Shown one piece after another: positions 1 to 8,203 of a stretch of 64,000 nt of DNA. A program made the translations under genes and the position numbers. Each line of letters opens with the position of its first letter. Position 1 is the first letter of the stretch. The stretch comes from Flavobacteriales bacterium (GTDB lineage: Bacteria; Bacteroidota; Bacteroidia; NS11-12g; UBA9320). The stretch is from positions 1 to 64,000 of the forward strand of contig JACJZT010000009.1 in NCBI GenBank assembly GCA_020635455.1. The letters are read 5' to 3'. The notes under the pieces were generated by a model. It did not search any database and was not told the origin of the DNA. It saw nothing but the letters and a program-made list of their open reading frames with translations.

Positions 1-71
1 CAGAATGGGAAAGAGCGTACTACAAAAGGGGGGCGTTTTCAATTTCTTATATTCGGGTATTGAACGAATAG
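1..71 (+). CDS. Possible C-terminal end of an unidentified gene, cut by the window start
   Basis: From position 3 a plus-strand frame reads 22 codons to a TAG at 69-71, three bases before the stop codon of the convergent gene at 75. The peptide (EWERAYYKRG, then AFSISYIRVLNE) looks protein-like in composition, but another frame is also open to a stop at 61-63. No family can be named from 22 residues. This is only a candidate tail of a gene whose body lies outside the window. Confidence 0.3.
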   Translation, partial: EWERAYYKRGAFSISYIRVLNE

Positions 72-74
72 GCA

Positions 75-1346
75 TTAACGTCGGTTCGTATTGGTGTTAA
101 AGTGGAGATATCCAATTAATTCATCATAGCCGTATTGTTGGTTTTTATGATATAGAAAAATATCATAATCGTTTTCTGTTTCAAAATGGTCTCCTTCTGT
201 GAAGGTATGGTCGGCCTGGCCTTCATCCCCTTTGGTTACGTATTCATAATTATAGTAACTCTGTTTAAGTTTTATTGCTTTGTAATAACAATTTTTATCG
301 GGCAAATAATCCATTCTGTACTTCTCCTTGAGCTTCCAGTCGCTCAGTTCACCAAAAATATAAACACCTTCCGGGTGTATTTCATGATCACTTCTAAGGT
401 AAAAATGAACCAATGCATAATCACCGTCTTCAACGATCTGAGTGCCATCCTTGTTTTGAATTGCCCTCTTGCCGTTGTAATCCAGCTGATTGTAATATCC
501 TAAATGTGCTCTGGTTTCATCCGGTTTAAGAACAGCATTCTTTATCGAATCAATAAACTTTTTCTGAACATTCAAACTAAAAAACCGCAGTGACCTTATA
601 TCAAAATATCTGAATTCGTTTCCTCCTGGAAATAGATTTCCCTCTTCGTGGTTGTAAATTAAGGTTCCGTTGTTTACAAACTTTGGTTTAAGGTCGGTGA
701 TGGCATTGCTCCAGTTATAATTCTGTAAAACAGTCGCTTTTACATCGATAAACGGGTTGGGGATCAGGTAATTTTTATGATCTACTTCAAAGTCAACTTC
801 CTGCTTCGAAAACCGGTAACGTACATCCGTGGCACTGTTTACGGTTGCTTTAACGATTACTTTCGGACTGATCACCATGAATCTGCGGGTAAGAACAAGG
901 TCTTTTTCATCAAAGTTTCTGTATACTTTCAGTATGTAATTGCCCGACCTTGTAAACCGGACATCATCGTTAGGGAATACCACTTTATACGCAACGAATT
1001 CCTGATAGGTATTGGTTGAAAACTGAATGTCTTCAATATTTCCAAGAAAAGTCCCTGATAAATATTCATTGCGGTTCATATTGCTTTTTTTCCAGTCCGA
1101 ATTGCAATGTATAAAGGCATATTGCAAGTATTCGTTATTCGACCTCAACATATCAAAACTTAGCTGAAGTTTTTCATTGCTGTTAAGGGTGATCAATGGA
1201 ACCGGATCGGCAGTCTCATCGGTTTTATTCAACAATATAGTTTCAACTGAGGGGTCGTAAACTTCATTTGAATAAACAAAATCTTCATCCTGTGCTTGAA
1301 GTTCTATATAATTAAGAAGGATAAGGCAAAAAAGAAATATTCTCAT
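75..1346 (-). CDS. Type IX secretion system plug protein (DUF5103 family)
   Basis: This 423-residue protein starts with a signal peptide (about residues 1-19, ending LQAQ). It has the overall sequence character of the DUF5103 family, which supplies the periplasmic plug of the SprA translocon of the type IX secretion system. The body is beta-rich with many aromatic residues, and has the late segment EIHPEGVYIFGELSDW (about residues 320-335), typical of its embedded carbohydrate-binding-like domain. The plug is thought to close the SprA pore when no cargo is bound. Two T9SS cargo proteins lie in the same window (6204-7700 and 25189-27759), which fits a working system. It is the last gene of the minus-strand run from recA, after an 84-bp gap. 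Family assignment is by recognition, without alignment. Confidence 0.8.
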   Translation of the reverse strand: MRIFLFCLILLNYIELQAQDEDFVYSNEVYDPSVETILLNKTDETADPVPLITLNSNEKLQLSFDMLRSNNEYLQYAFIHCNSDWKKSNMNRNEYLSGTFLGNIEDIQFSTNTYQEFVAYKVVFPNDDVRFTRSGNYILKVYRNFDEKDLVLTRRFMVISPKVIVKATVNSATDVRYRFSKQEVDFEVDHKNYLIPNPFIDVKATVLQNYNWSNAITDLKPKFVNNGTLIYNHEEGNLFPGGNEFRYFDIRSLRFFSLNVQKKFIDSIKNAVLKPDETRAHLGYYNQLDYNGKRAIQNKDGTQIVEDGDYALVHFYLRSDHEIHPEGVYIFGELSDWKLKEKYRMDYLPDKNCYYKAIKLKQSYYNYEYVTKGDEGQADHTFTEGDHFETENDYDIFLYHKNQQYGYDELIGYLHFNTNTNRR

Positions 1347-1430
1347 TATGGATTATAAACGCAAAATATAGGCCAAAATGGTATTATCCAAAAAAGAATT
1401 CTGCTATTGAGTTTGATATAAAAGTCGCCC

Positions 1431-2039
1431 TTAAAAAGTAAGAGCATCGTATCCCTCATTTTTCATAAAGTGCAGGTATTCCGGAAGCACTGCCTTCAGG
1501 TTCTTTTCTGCCTTTTGACTGTCGTGAAATACGATAATGTTACCGGGCCTGGATTTATGCACCAGATTCTTCAATTTTAATCCGGTATTTAAATTCGGGT
1601 TCCAGTCTTCTACCAGCAAACTCCACATGATTATGCGGTATTGTTTTTTTAATATTTCGATCTGGCTTCTTTTGATCTGCCCATAGGGAGGTCTGAATAA
1701 ATTGGATCCCACAAGTTCATTGCATTTTCTGATGTTGTGAATATACTCTGTATCCTCAGTTTTAAAACCTTTAAGATGATTGTAAGTATGGTTTCCCAAT
1801 GAATGCCCGTTAAGTTTTATCAATTCAATGATTTCCGGGAACTTGTGAACATTTTCGCCAATGCAAAAAAACGTTGCCTTAAAATTGAATTCTTTTAACT
1901 GCTCGATGACCCAAGGTGTTATTTCAGGATGAGGCCCATCGTCAAAGGTTAGAAAAATTCCTTTTTCCTTATTTCCCGATTCCCAGGTCAGCGACGGATA
2001 CATCCATTTGACCACGGAAGGAACTTTAGTAGGAAGCAT
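1431..2039 (-). CDS. Polysaccharide deacetylase family protein (carbohydrate esterase 4, NodB domain)
   Basis: A compact NodB-type deacetylase of 202 residues. Visible family motifs are TFDDGPHPE (residues 31-39, catalytic base and first metal aspartate), HSLGNHTYNH (79-88, the H-x3-H metal ligands), RPPYG (about 116-120), a W/D pair in VEDWNP and the late IVFHDS histidine. The family removes N-acetyl groups from chitin-like sugars or peptidoglycan with a divalent metal. No signal peptide or membrane segment is visible, so the enzyme may act in the cytoplasm or be exported by an unseen route. It lies 30 bp after the lipoprotein gene that follows recA on the same strand. The substrate cannot be told from sequence. 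Confidence 0.88.
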   Translation of the reverse strand: MLPTKVPSVVKWMYPSLTWESGNKEKGIFLTFDDGPHPEITPWVIEQLKEFNFKATFFCIGENVHKFPEIIELIKLNGHSLGNHTYNHLKGFKTEDTEYIHNIRKCNELVGSNLFRPPYGQIKRSQIEILKKQYRIIMWSLLVEDWNPNLNTGLKLKNLVHKSRPGNIIVFHDSQKAEKNLKAVLPEYLHFMKNEGYDALTF

Positions 2040-2069
2040 TTGAATTTTGGATCTAAAGAGGTTGAGAAT

Positions 2070-2528
2070 TTATTTCAGTTCGATCTTACTCCGCGACTCA
2101 ATGTCGGTCCTTTTGTCAAAAATAAAATCATGATACGATGCATCTCCTGCGATTCCGTTGATCTGCATTTTTGACCTTCCCGTTTCAACTCCGTTTTTGT
2201 CTTTTACAATGGCAGTGATCGGGCTATTCAGATCCTTATTGAAGATAAGATAAACGGTAAGTTTATTTCGGTTGCTGCCGGAATCATCTTTTCCAATCAC
2301 GCATTTACCTTTTGCCAGGCCTTTGCTTAGAAGGTTATCCGACAAGCTAACTTCAGCTTCGAGTGTTTGTTCTACTCCTTCTGTTACGCCTTCGAAAAAT
2401 TCACCTGCCGTTTTTCCAACGACCTCACCACTTTCATTAAGGGTCTCCTTTGTTTTTTTCTTTACTTTAGTACATGAAGTGATCAAAAGGGAGGATCCAG
2501 CAAAAAGCACAAGAAACAGCCATTTCAT
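2070..2528 (-). CDS. Putative lipoprotein of unknown function
   Basis: This 152-residue protein has a lipoprotein signal peptide: a hydrophobic stretch from residue 4 ending at the lipobox LITSC with cysteine 19. A lysine- and glutamate-rich, probably coiled or disordered segment (KVKKKTKETLNE and onward) leads into a small beta-rich C-terminal domain (about 75-152). The domain pattern could be a short stress-type lipoprotein, but I do not recognise the family. The start codon lies 6 bp after the recA stop codon, so it is probably co-transcribed with recA. That linkage does not by itself imply a DNA-repair role. Confidence 0.75.
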   Translation of the reverse strand: MKWLFLVLFAGSSLLITSCTKVKKKTKETLNESGEVVGKTAGEFFEGVTEGVEQTLEAEVSLSDNLLSKGLAKGKCVIGKDDSGSNRNKLTVYLIFNKDLNSPITAIVKDKNGVETGRSKMQINGIAGDASYHDFIFDKRTDIESRSKIELK

Positions 2529-2534
2529 CTTTTG

Positions 2535-3554
2535 TTACTTTGAGGCTTTTGAGGGTGCCGGTTTTGACCTTGCCCTAATTTGTTTTTCTATTTCTTCAGA
2601 CAATTCAGGATTGTCGTTAAGTAAGGCTTTGACTGCATCTCTTCCCTGTCCGAGTTTGGTACCATTGTAACTAAACCATGAACCACTTTTCTGGATAATG
2701 TCCAGTTCTACACCAAGGTCGATGATCTCACCGATCTTGGAAATCCCTTCACCAAACATAATGTCAAACTCTACCAGTCTGAATGGCGGTGCAACTTTGT
2801 TTTTGGCAACCTTTACCTTTACGCGGTTTCCGGTAGCATCGAGTCCGTCTTTAATTTGCGACATACGACGTATGTCGAGTCGGATTGAGGCATAAAACTT
2901 TAATGCATTTCCTCCGGTGGTCGTTTCCGGGTTACCAAACATTACGCCTATTTTTTCGCGTAACTGATTGATGAAAATACAGATACACCCTGTTTTGTTA
3001 ATGGTTCCGGTCAATTTTCGCAATGCCTGGCTCATCAATCGTGCCTGTAAGCCCATTTTACTTTCACCCATATCGCCTTCAATTTCAGCTTTGGGAACAA
3101 GAGCAGCCACTGAGTCGATTACGATCACATCAATAGCTCCCGAGCGGATTAAATTATCGGCAATTTCAAGTGCCTGCTCCCCGTCATCGGGTTGGGAGAT
3201 CAGCAGATCCTCGGTTTTTATTCCTATGTTTTCAGCGTAAACTTTATCAAAGGCGTGTTCAGCATCAATGAAAGCCGCGATACCACCCTTTTTTTGAGCT
3301 TCAGCAATACAATGCATGGCAAGAGTGGTTTTACCACTGCTCTCAGGGCCGTATATCTCAATTACCCTGCCTTTTGGGAATCCTCCCACACCAAGTGCCA
3401 TGTCCAGGCCAAGTGAACCCGTTGAAATCACCTCCATGGCACCAATGCTGGTGTCGTCCATTTTCATCACTATGCCTTTTCCGAAGTTCTTTTCAAGCTT
3501 GTCGATGGTAAGCTTTAACACCTTCAGTTTCTCTAATTGATCGTTCTGACTCAT
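2535..3554 (-). CDS. recA: Recombinase RecA
   Basis: RecA, 339 residues, the usual bacterial length. It is the ATP-dependent strand-exchange protein of homologous recombination and the co-protease of the SOS response. The Walker A motif GPESSGKT is at residues 69-76, with the following conserved blocks AFIDAEHAFD, VIVIDSVAALVPKAEIEGD, the L2-region FINQLREKIGVMFGNPETTTGG (written here only as a landmark near residues 195-216) and a short basic tail. The ATG at 3554 sits 7 nt after a TAATTTTG promoter box, so the transcript has almost no leader. A divergent sulfatase gene starts on the other strand about 95 bp away. I see no SOS box, which fits the frequent absence of classical LexA control in this phylum. 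Confidence 0.98.
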   Translation of the reverse strand: MSQNDQLEKLKVLKLTIDKLEKNFGKGIVMKMDDTSIGAMEVISTGSLGLDMALGVGGFPKGRVIEIYGPESSGKTTLAMHCIAEAQKKGGIAAFIDAEHAFDKVYAENIGIKTEDLLISQPDDGEQALEIADNLIRSGAIDVIVIDSVAALVPKAEIEGDMGESKMGLQARLMSQALRKLTGTINKTGCICIFINQLREKIGVMFGNPETTTGGNALKFYASIRLDIRRMSQIKDGLDATGNRVKVKVAKNKVAPPFRLVEFDIMFGEGISKIGEIIDLGVELDIIQKSGSWFSYNGTKLGQGRDAVKALLNDNPELSEEIEKQIRARSKPAPSKASK

Positions 3555-3561
3555 AATGTTT

Positions 3562-3569
3562 CAAAATTA
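3562..3569 (-). promoter_or_regulatory. TAnnTTTG -7 box of recA
   Basis: TAATTTTG on the minus strand, 7 nt upstream of the recA ATG. It fits the Bacteroidota sigma-ABfr -7 consensus. The predicted transcript start is within a few bases of the start codon. Confidence 0.6.
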
Positions 3570-3633
3570 GGATTTCGGCTAGAATGCTAACTTATATTTT
3601 AAGTCATAATATCCACAATTTAAGCGCACAATG

Positions 3634-3641
3634 TATTTTTG
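3634..3641 (+). promoter_or_regulatory. TAnnTTTG -7 box of the LTA-synthase-like sulfatase gene
   Basis: TATTTTTG on the plus strand. It overlaps the most upstream possible start (TTG 3639), which makes that start unlikely. It leaves TTG 3648 (6 nt downstream) or ATG 3720 as the functional start. Confidence 0.55.
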
Positions 3642-3647
3642 TGCGAT

Positions 3648-5510
3648 TTGAAATTTTTATTCTCACTATACAACATTCCTTTAAGGTTACTGCTACAGCG
3701 ACTGATCTTTGCTCTTTTTATGCTGATGATTTGCAGAATGTTGTTTTGGATCTACAACCTTGCATCGTTTCCCTGGCCCGGATTTGATCAGGCAATCCGA
3801 ACCCTATTCGTGGGGTCTTATTTTGATCTCATCAGTCTGTTTTATGCTCTTGCTCCTTTTATATTATTGCACCTGATACCGGGAAACTGGTTCTATAAAA
3901 AAGGAGTTCAAACCGGAATAAAATATTTCTTTGTATCCGTCCTCTTTTTACTAATGACCCTAACCTGTATTGATGCAGGATATTTTCCTTTTTCCAAAAA
4001 CAGAATTACCATCGACCTGTTTAAGATGGCCGGAAATGAAGAAGTTTCGATTCTGAGATACATACTCGATTACTGGTGGTTCATTCCTTTTATACTCGTT
4101 CTTACCTTCATTATCCGGAAATTTTATCCTCAAACCGATAAAAGAGCACAGCCAAACATTTTTATATTAAGTTTATTGAATCTTGCTTTTTTGGCTCTGC
4201 TGGTCTTTACGATACGCGGAGGTACCAGGCTCAAACCGCTCAGAAGCATCGATACAGCAGTTTTTATCGAATCACCCTATGCTTCCCTTGCCATTAGTTC
4301 GGGTTTCAATTTTTTTGAATCCCTTCAGGCAGAAAACATTATCGTACCTCAGTATTTTGACGAGGCCTTTATGGATAAAAAGATGAAGGAAGATTATTAT
4401 GTAAGTGGAAATATTACAGGTTCTGAGGTTAAGAAAAACGTTGTAATACTGATCCTGGAGAGTTTTGGCGAAGAATATGTTTTTCCTGATCTTGAAGGTC
4501 AGCCCAATCATGCTCCCTTTTTAAATGAATTGGCGAAGAGTAGTACGGTATACCGAAATGCTTACAGCAATGGTACCCGATCTGTAGACGCCATACCGGC
4601 CATTCTGGAAGGTGTACCTAAACTAACCAATTCTGATTTTATGTATTCCAATTACATTAAAAACAAAACCCCGGGTTTTACCCATTACCTGAGCCAGCTG
4701 GGGTACGGATTTCATTTTTTTCACGGAGGAGGCAATGGTACCATGGGGTTTGAGGCATTCCTGAAATACAGAGACTGGAATTACTACGGTAAAAATGAGT
4801 ACAAAGGCCCGGAAGAAGATTATGATGGACAGTGGGGAATTTACGATGGACCTTATCTAAGGTATGTTTCAGCAGAACTAAACAATTTAAGTCCTCCATT
4901 TGTTTCCGCAGTATTTACCTTAAGCAGTCACCATCCTTATAAATTGCCTTTAACGCATACAGACAGTTTTAAAAAAGTCAAAGAACCAATACATAAAACA
5001 GTAAGGTATACGGATGCCTGTTTGAGACAGTTTTTTGAAATAGCAAAAAAATCAGACTGGTATAAGAACACGATCTTTATCCTGACCGGTGATCACAGTG
5101 GTCAAAATTTCACCGGAAGGTATCAGAGTGCCTGGGGAAAATATGAGGTTCCTATTCTGGTATTTGACCCGGAGAAGCCTTATCATAAGGAACTTGATGA
5201 TGTGATACAGCATATAGATATAATACCACTTGTGCTTGAACATTTAGGTTATCCAAAAGGCATTTTTACTCTGGGAACTTATTTTAAACCACAAACACAA
5301 AAACTTGCCTTTCAAAACGATGGAGGTTTGTACCAGATACTTAATCATTCAATGATCGCCCAGTTTAATGGAGATAATACCTGGGCTTTTCGTGAAATAA
5401 AAATCCTTTCGGATGAGGATAGTTTAAGGTCTGCAGCGTATTTAAAAATGGAACTCAAGGTAAAAATACAGGATTTTTACAGCAGATTACTGAACAACAA
5501 CCTATATTAG
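3648..5510 (+). CDS. LTA synthase family protein (membrane-anchored phosphatase/sulfatase fold)
   Basis: An integral membrane protein of about 620 residues: roughly five N-terminal transmembrane helices (about 1-195) followed by an extracytoplasmic alkaline-phosphatase/sulfatase domain. Metal and catalytic landmarks are VVILILESFGEEY (metal glutamate), YSNGTRSVDAIPAIL (candidate nucleophilic threonine) and TGDHSG (metal Asp/His). Gram-positive relatives polymerise glycerol phosphate from phosphatidylglycerol. In Gram-negative Bacteroidota the family more probably transfers phosphoethanolamine or phosphoglycerol to glycans or lipids; the substrate is unknown. The frame is open from TTG 3639, but a promoter box overlaps that codon, so I chose TTG 3648. 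ATG 3720 would remove part of the first helix. It is divergent from recA and followed 8 bp later by the carbonic anhydrase gene. Confidence 0.88.
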   Translation: MKFLFSLYNIPLRLLLQRLIFALFMLMICRMLFWIYNLASFPWPGFDQAIRTLFVGSYFDLISLFYALAPFILLHLIPGNWFYKKGVQTGIKYFFVSVLFLLMTLTCIDAGYFPFSKNRITIDLFKMAGNEEVSILRYILDYWWFIPFILVLTFIIRKFYPQTDKRAQPNIFILSLLNLAFLALLVFTIRGGTRLKPLRSIDTAVFIESPYASLAISSGFNFFESLQAENIIVPQYFDEAFMDKKMKEDYYVSGNITGSEVKKNVVILILESFGEEYVFPDLEGQPNHAPFLNELAKSSTVYRNAYSNGTRSVDAIPAILEGVPKLTNSDFMYSNYIKNKTPGFTHYLSQLGYGFHFFHGGGNGTMGFEAFLKYRDWNYYGKNEYKGPEEDYDGQWGIYDGPYLRYVSAELNNLSPPFVSAVFTLSSHHPYKLPLTHTDSFKKVKEPIHKTVRYTDACLRQFFEIAKKSDWYKNTIFILTGDHSGQNFTGRYQSAWGKYEVPILVFDPEKPYHKELDDVIQHIDIIPLVLEHLGYPKGIFTLGTYFKPQTQKLAFQNDGGLYQILNHSMIAQFNGDNTWAFREIKILSDEDSLRSAAYLKMELKVKIQDFYSRLLNNNLY

Positions 5511-5518
5511 CGGATGCT

Positions 5519-6013
5519 ATGTTTGAAGATCCGAAATTAGGAAAAGACGTTTTCAGGGCACCCAATTCTACTGTGATCGGCTCGGTTACTCTTGGCGACG
5601 ATGTGTCGGTATGGTTTGGTGCCGTTTTAAGGGCGGATGGCGACAGAATTGTAGTCGGAGACCGCACAAACATTCAGGATAATGCAGTGATCCACGTAGA
5701 TCCGGGTTTTCCGAGCCAAATCGGAAGTGATTGCATCATAGGTCATCTTGCCCTGGTGCATGGTGCAACGGTGCATAACAATGTATTGGTAGGGATGAAC
5801 AGCACCATACTCAACGGTGCGGTTGTTGGAGAGTTTTCCATTATAGGTGCGAATGCACTTGTAACGGCAGGTACCATCATTCCTCCGTACTCGATGGTTT
5901 TGGGGGTGCCTGCTAAAGTAACCGGTACGATCGGTCCTGAACAAATCGAAGCCATTAAAAAGAATGCAGAAGTATACGTAAAGCTTAAAAACCGTTATTT
6001 GGAGAATATGTAG
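5519..6013 (+). CDS. Gamma-class carbonic anhydrase / YrdA-like hexapeptide-repeat protein
   Basis: A 164-residue left-handed beta-helix protein built of hexapeptide repeats, the usual length for the YrdA/PaaY group of gamma-carbonic anhydrase-like proteins. The three zinc-ligand histidines are visible in NAVIHVD, IIGHLALVHGA (two histidines five residues apart) and nearby repeats. Members form trimers with metal sites between subunits. Some hydrate CO2, while many have no proven activity. The gene begins 8 bp after the sulfatase stop and is probably in the same transcript. A hairpin at 6021-6040 follows the stop codon. Confidence 0.9.
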   Translation: MFEDPKLGKDVFRAPNSTVIGSVTLGDDVSVWFGAVLRADGDRIVVGDRTNIQDNAVIHVDPGFPSQIGSDCIIGHLALVHGATVHNNVLVGMNSTILNGAVVGEFSIIGANALVTAGTIIPPYSMVLGVPAKVTGTIGPEQIEAIKKNAEVYVKLKNRYLENM

Positions 6014-6020
6014 CGAAATG

Positions 6021-6040
6021 GGAGCAGTTATTCGTGCTCC
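6021..6040 (+). terminator. Hairpin downstream of the carbonic anhydrase gene
   Basis: GGAGCA (6021-6026) pairs perfectly with TGCTCC (6035-6040) around an 8-nt loop, followed by TCGAAATTTT. It begins 7 bp after the stop codon. The U-tract is weak, so this is a modest terminator candidate. Confidence 0.45.
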
Positions 6041-6073
6041 TCGAAATTTTATGATATACCAGGCTTAATGTCC

Positions 6074-6123
6074 TTGTAGTAATTTTATGATAAAGCAAAT
6101 AAAACTATTACTACAAAAGTAGT
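6074..6123. repeat. Overlapping inverted repeats in a convergent intergenic gap
   Basis: TTGTAGTAA (6074-6082) is the exact reverse complement of TTACTACAA (6108-6116). The flanking TTTTA and TAAAA extend the stem after a short bulge. The right arm also forms a small hairpin with the following bases (ACTAC 6110-6114 with GTAGT 6119-6123), so the two structures exclude each other. It lies between the ends of two convergent genes. Confidence 0.5.
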
Positions 6124-6203
6124 TATTGAACAATAAGCTAAGTTAACATGTGATCACAGGTTGACAGACATTATTTTATACCATTCAAATGGTCAAATTT
6201 GCT

Positions 6204-7700
6204 TTATTTAAGTATTTTAATATCCTTATACCCTACAATGTTTGAAATGCGCAAAAAATATGTACCAGAGGCAAGATGTCCGGGCAATTCAATATTCACT
6301 GAGTGTTGCCCAATATTTTGGGATTCATCTTTAACAAAAGTTATAACATCCTTACCTTCAAAATCGAGTAATTGAATGGTTATTTTAGATTCTTTTATCA
6401 GGTTATACTTAACTACAATGTGATTATTTACAGGATTAGGATATAATTTAACTTCATTGTCTAAAACTATGGGGTTTGCTATCTCTAAACTTTTTCCGCC
6501 CATATAACGAGCAATACCAAACCCTGCATAATTAAAACCGGCAACTATAATTTTACCATCGTTTTGTAATGAAACAGAATATGCCTGCTCCCATTCTTCA
6601 TTTGAATTAAATCCAGTGTAGACAGCAAAATCTTTTTTACCGGAAGAATTAAAACGAATTGTTAAAAAATCAATATTTGCAATTCCGTTAAGTACAGAAC
6701 CCACTACCACAATTTTTCCGTCAGTCTGTATAGCAACATCACGGGCGGCACCCCACTCTTTAAAGGTTTCTGTTGCTTTACCATTAGTCCCAAATGTGTT
6801 ATCTAAAGAACCATCTGAATTATAACGAAACAGAAATAAATCAGAGTCAACACTTCCTGCCAAAATAATTTTACCATCCGATTGCAAAGCAGCTGAAGGA
6901 AAGTCATCTTCTACGTCCATGTCAAGAATAACCTTACCGTCTGAGCTAAAAGAGTTGTCAAAAGACCCGTCGGTGTTAAAACGAGCTATGCAAAAATCCT
7001 GCTTCACCAGAGAAAAGTAAGCTTTTCCCGCAGCAACAATTTTTCCGTCCTTTTGAAGCATTAAAACAAAAACTTCATCTCTTGGCATATTAATTACCGG
7101 TTTAATTCTCCCCGTTCCGCCAAACGTACTATCAAAAGAACCATTGGTATTAAGTCTTATGATTGAAAAATCTCTTCCACCTCCGGCTAATATTTTGCCG
7201 TCACTTTGTAAAATAATTGAATTAATTTCTCCATAAGTATCCGATAAAGAAAGAATACCGGTACCATTAAAAGTAGAATCTAAAGTCCCATCGGAATTGC
7301 ATCTGAACACCGTAGGGATAACACTACCGCTTTCATCTGTAACACCGCCTATCAATATCTTCCCATCACTTTGAATCACAACAGAATTTGCTGCATCACC
7401 TTTTGCATTAAATGACATCATTACCTTTCCACCATTGCCAAAGGTGTTATCCAAACTGCCATTAACATTATAACGCGCCATGGCAATCCTTTTAATGTTT
7501 GAAGTATTTTCTGAAAAACCTACCGCAACAATTTTACCATCGTTTTGAATGGCTGTTTTTTTGATCACATCATGGTCATCGAAAGTAGTTGATTGCAACC
7601 CGGTACCATTAAAAGATACATCTAACTTATTTGGTTGAGAATAAGAGTACTTAACACCAATCAGGGCGAAGACCAGGCATACTAATTTAGATATTTTCAT
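6204..7700 (-). CDS. Delta-60 repeat protein with type IX secretion C-terminal sorting domain
   Basis: A secreted protein of 498 residues. A signal peptide (about 1-21) is followed by seven delta-60 repeats of about 50-60 residues. Each has the pattern LDNTFG.NGK, then LQSDGKI(L/V)(A/V)GG, then an ARYN.(D/N)GS end. The repeats predict a beta-propeller-like fold. The last 80 or so residues (from about 415: VKLYPNPVNN, then ending GTYFLRISNIVGYKDIKILK as two adjoining segments) form a type A T9SS sorting domain, so the protein should be exported to the cell surface. The function is unknown; such repeats are common in outer-surface proteins of this phylum. It lies 17 bp downstream of a small lipoprotein gene on the same strand. 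Confidence 0.88.
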   Translation of the reverse strand: MKISKLVCLVFALIGVKYSYSQPNKLDVSFNGTGLQSTTFDDHDVIKKTAIQNDGKIVAVGFSENTSNIKRIAMARYNVNGSLDNTFGNGGKVMMSFNAKGDAANSVVIQSDGKILIGGVTDESGSVIPTVFRCNSDGTLDSTFNGTGILSLSDTYGEINSIILQSDGKILAGGGRDFSIIRLNTNGSFDSTFGGTGRIKPVINMPRDEVFVLMLQKDGKIVAAGKAYFSLVKQDFCIARFNTDGSFDNSFSSDGKVILDMDVEDDFPSAALQSDGKIILAGSVDSDLFLFRYNSDGSLDNTFGTNGKATETFKEWGAARDVAIQTDGKIVVVGSVLNGIANIDFLTIRFNSSGKKDFAVYTGFNSNEEWEQAYSVSLQNDGKIIVAGFNYAGFGIARYMGGKSLEIANPIVLDNEVKLYPNPVNNHIVVKYNLIKESKITIQLLDFEGKDVITFVKDESQNIGQHSVNIELPGHLASGTYFLRISNIVGYKDIKILK

Positions 7701-7717
7701 ATTTAAAAAGAAATTCG

Positions 7718-8071
7718 TTATTGTTTAATGAAAATATCCCAAGAACCCTTCTTGGTCCATTTAGCTTTCATTTCACTATCTGTTACATATTCCACATACC
7801 AGACTTCATCTTTTAGTACATTATCATCATAATCTTTCATAAGACTATCTGAATCATTTATCCAGTACCATTTTCCTAAACCAACACCTGTTGCTGAACC
7901 AAATCGACCATCTGTTCTAAAATAATGTGAAATTGTTCCATAAACCCACTTTTTGTCAGTTATCAAACTTTTGTTTAAGGTTTTGGCAGGTTCCGGATCT
8001 GAGTTTTTGTCGCCACAGTTTACAAGAGTTATGGCCAAGGCCAGGACGCAGAAATAAATAATTTTTTTCAC
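7718..8071 (-). CDS. Small putative lipoprotein of unknown function
   Basis: 117 residues with a lipoprotein signal peptide: a hydrophobic stretch after MKKI ending at LVNC, with cysteine at about residue 20. The mature part is short and rich in tryptophan, tyrosine and lysine (KKWVYGTISHYF, GKWYWINDSD), suggesting a small lipocalin-like or beta-sandwich domain. No family is recognised. It is followed by the delta-60 gene on the same strand. A run of 14 identical bases lies at 8102-8115, about 30 bp upstream of the start, and could vary in length. Confidence 0.65.
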   Translation of the reverse strand: MKKIIYFCVLALAITLVNCGDKNSDPEPAKTLNKSLITDKKWVYGTISHYFRTDGRFGSATGVGLGKWYWINDSDSLMKDYDDNVLKDEVWYVEYVTDSEMKAKWTKKGSWDIFIKQ

Positions 8072-8101
8072 GATTTTTAAGCTTTGAATTTTTGCGAAAT
8101 C

Positions 8102-8115
8102 TTTTTTTTTTTTTT
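8102..8115. repeat. 14-nt homopolymer (T on plus, A on minus)
   Basis: Fourteen consecutive T on the plus strand, about 30 bp upstream of the minus-strand lipoprotein start at 8071. The position is right for a promoter spacer or leader. The length could be affected by slippage or by sequencing error. Confidence 0.8.
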
Positions 8116-8191
8116 GATAAAAACAAGTCTTTAAAAAATAAATTTTGAACGATTATTTTGGGTGTAACTTGGACAACCAAATGTTACAACT

Positions 8192-8199
8192 TATCTTTG
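8192..8199 (+). promoter_or_regulatory. TAnnTTTG promoter of the mntA-hepT module
   Basis: TATCTTTG ends 4 nt before the ATG at 8204. A TTG at 8169-8171 lies 20 bp upstream, matching the TTG / TAnnTTTG pair of Bacteroidota promoters. The mRNA is predicted to be leaderless or nearly so. Confidence 0.65.
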
Positions 8200-8203
8200 C
8201 TTA

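Noticed and set aside
2272..2670. 132-residue plus-strand frame across the lipoprotein and recA genes
   Set aside because: Shadow of two well-supported minus-strand genes; no promoter or family support.
3639..3647. Start of the LTA-synthase-like gene at TTG 3639
   Set aside because: This codon is the end of the TATTTTTG promoter box, so it lies upstream of the likely transcript start.
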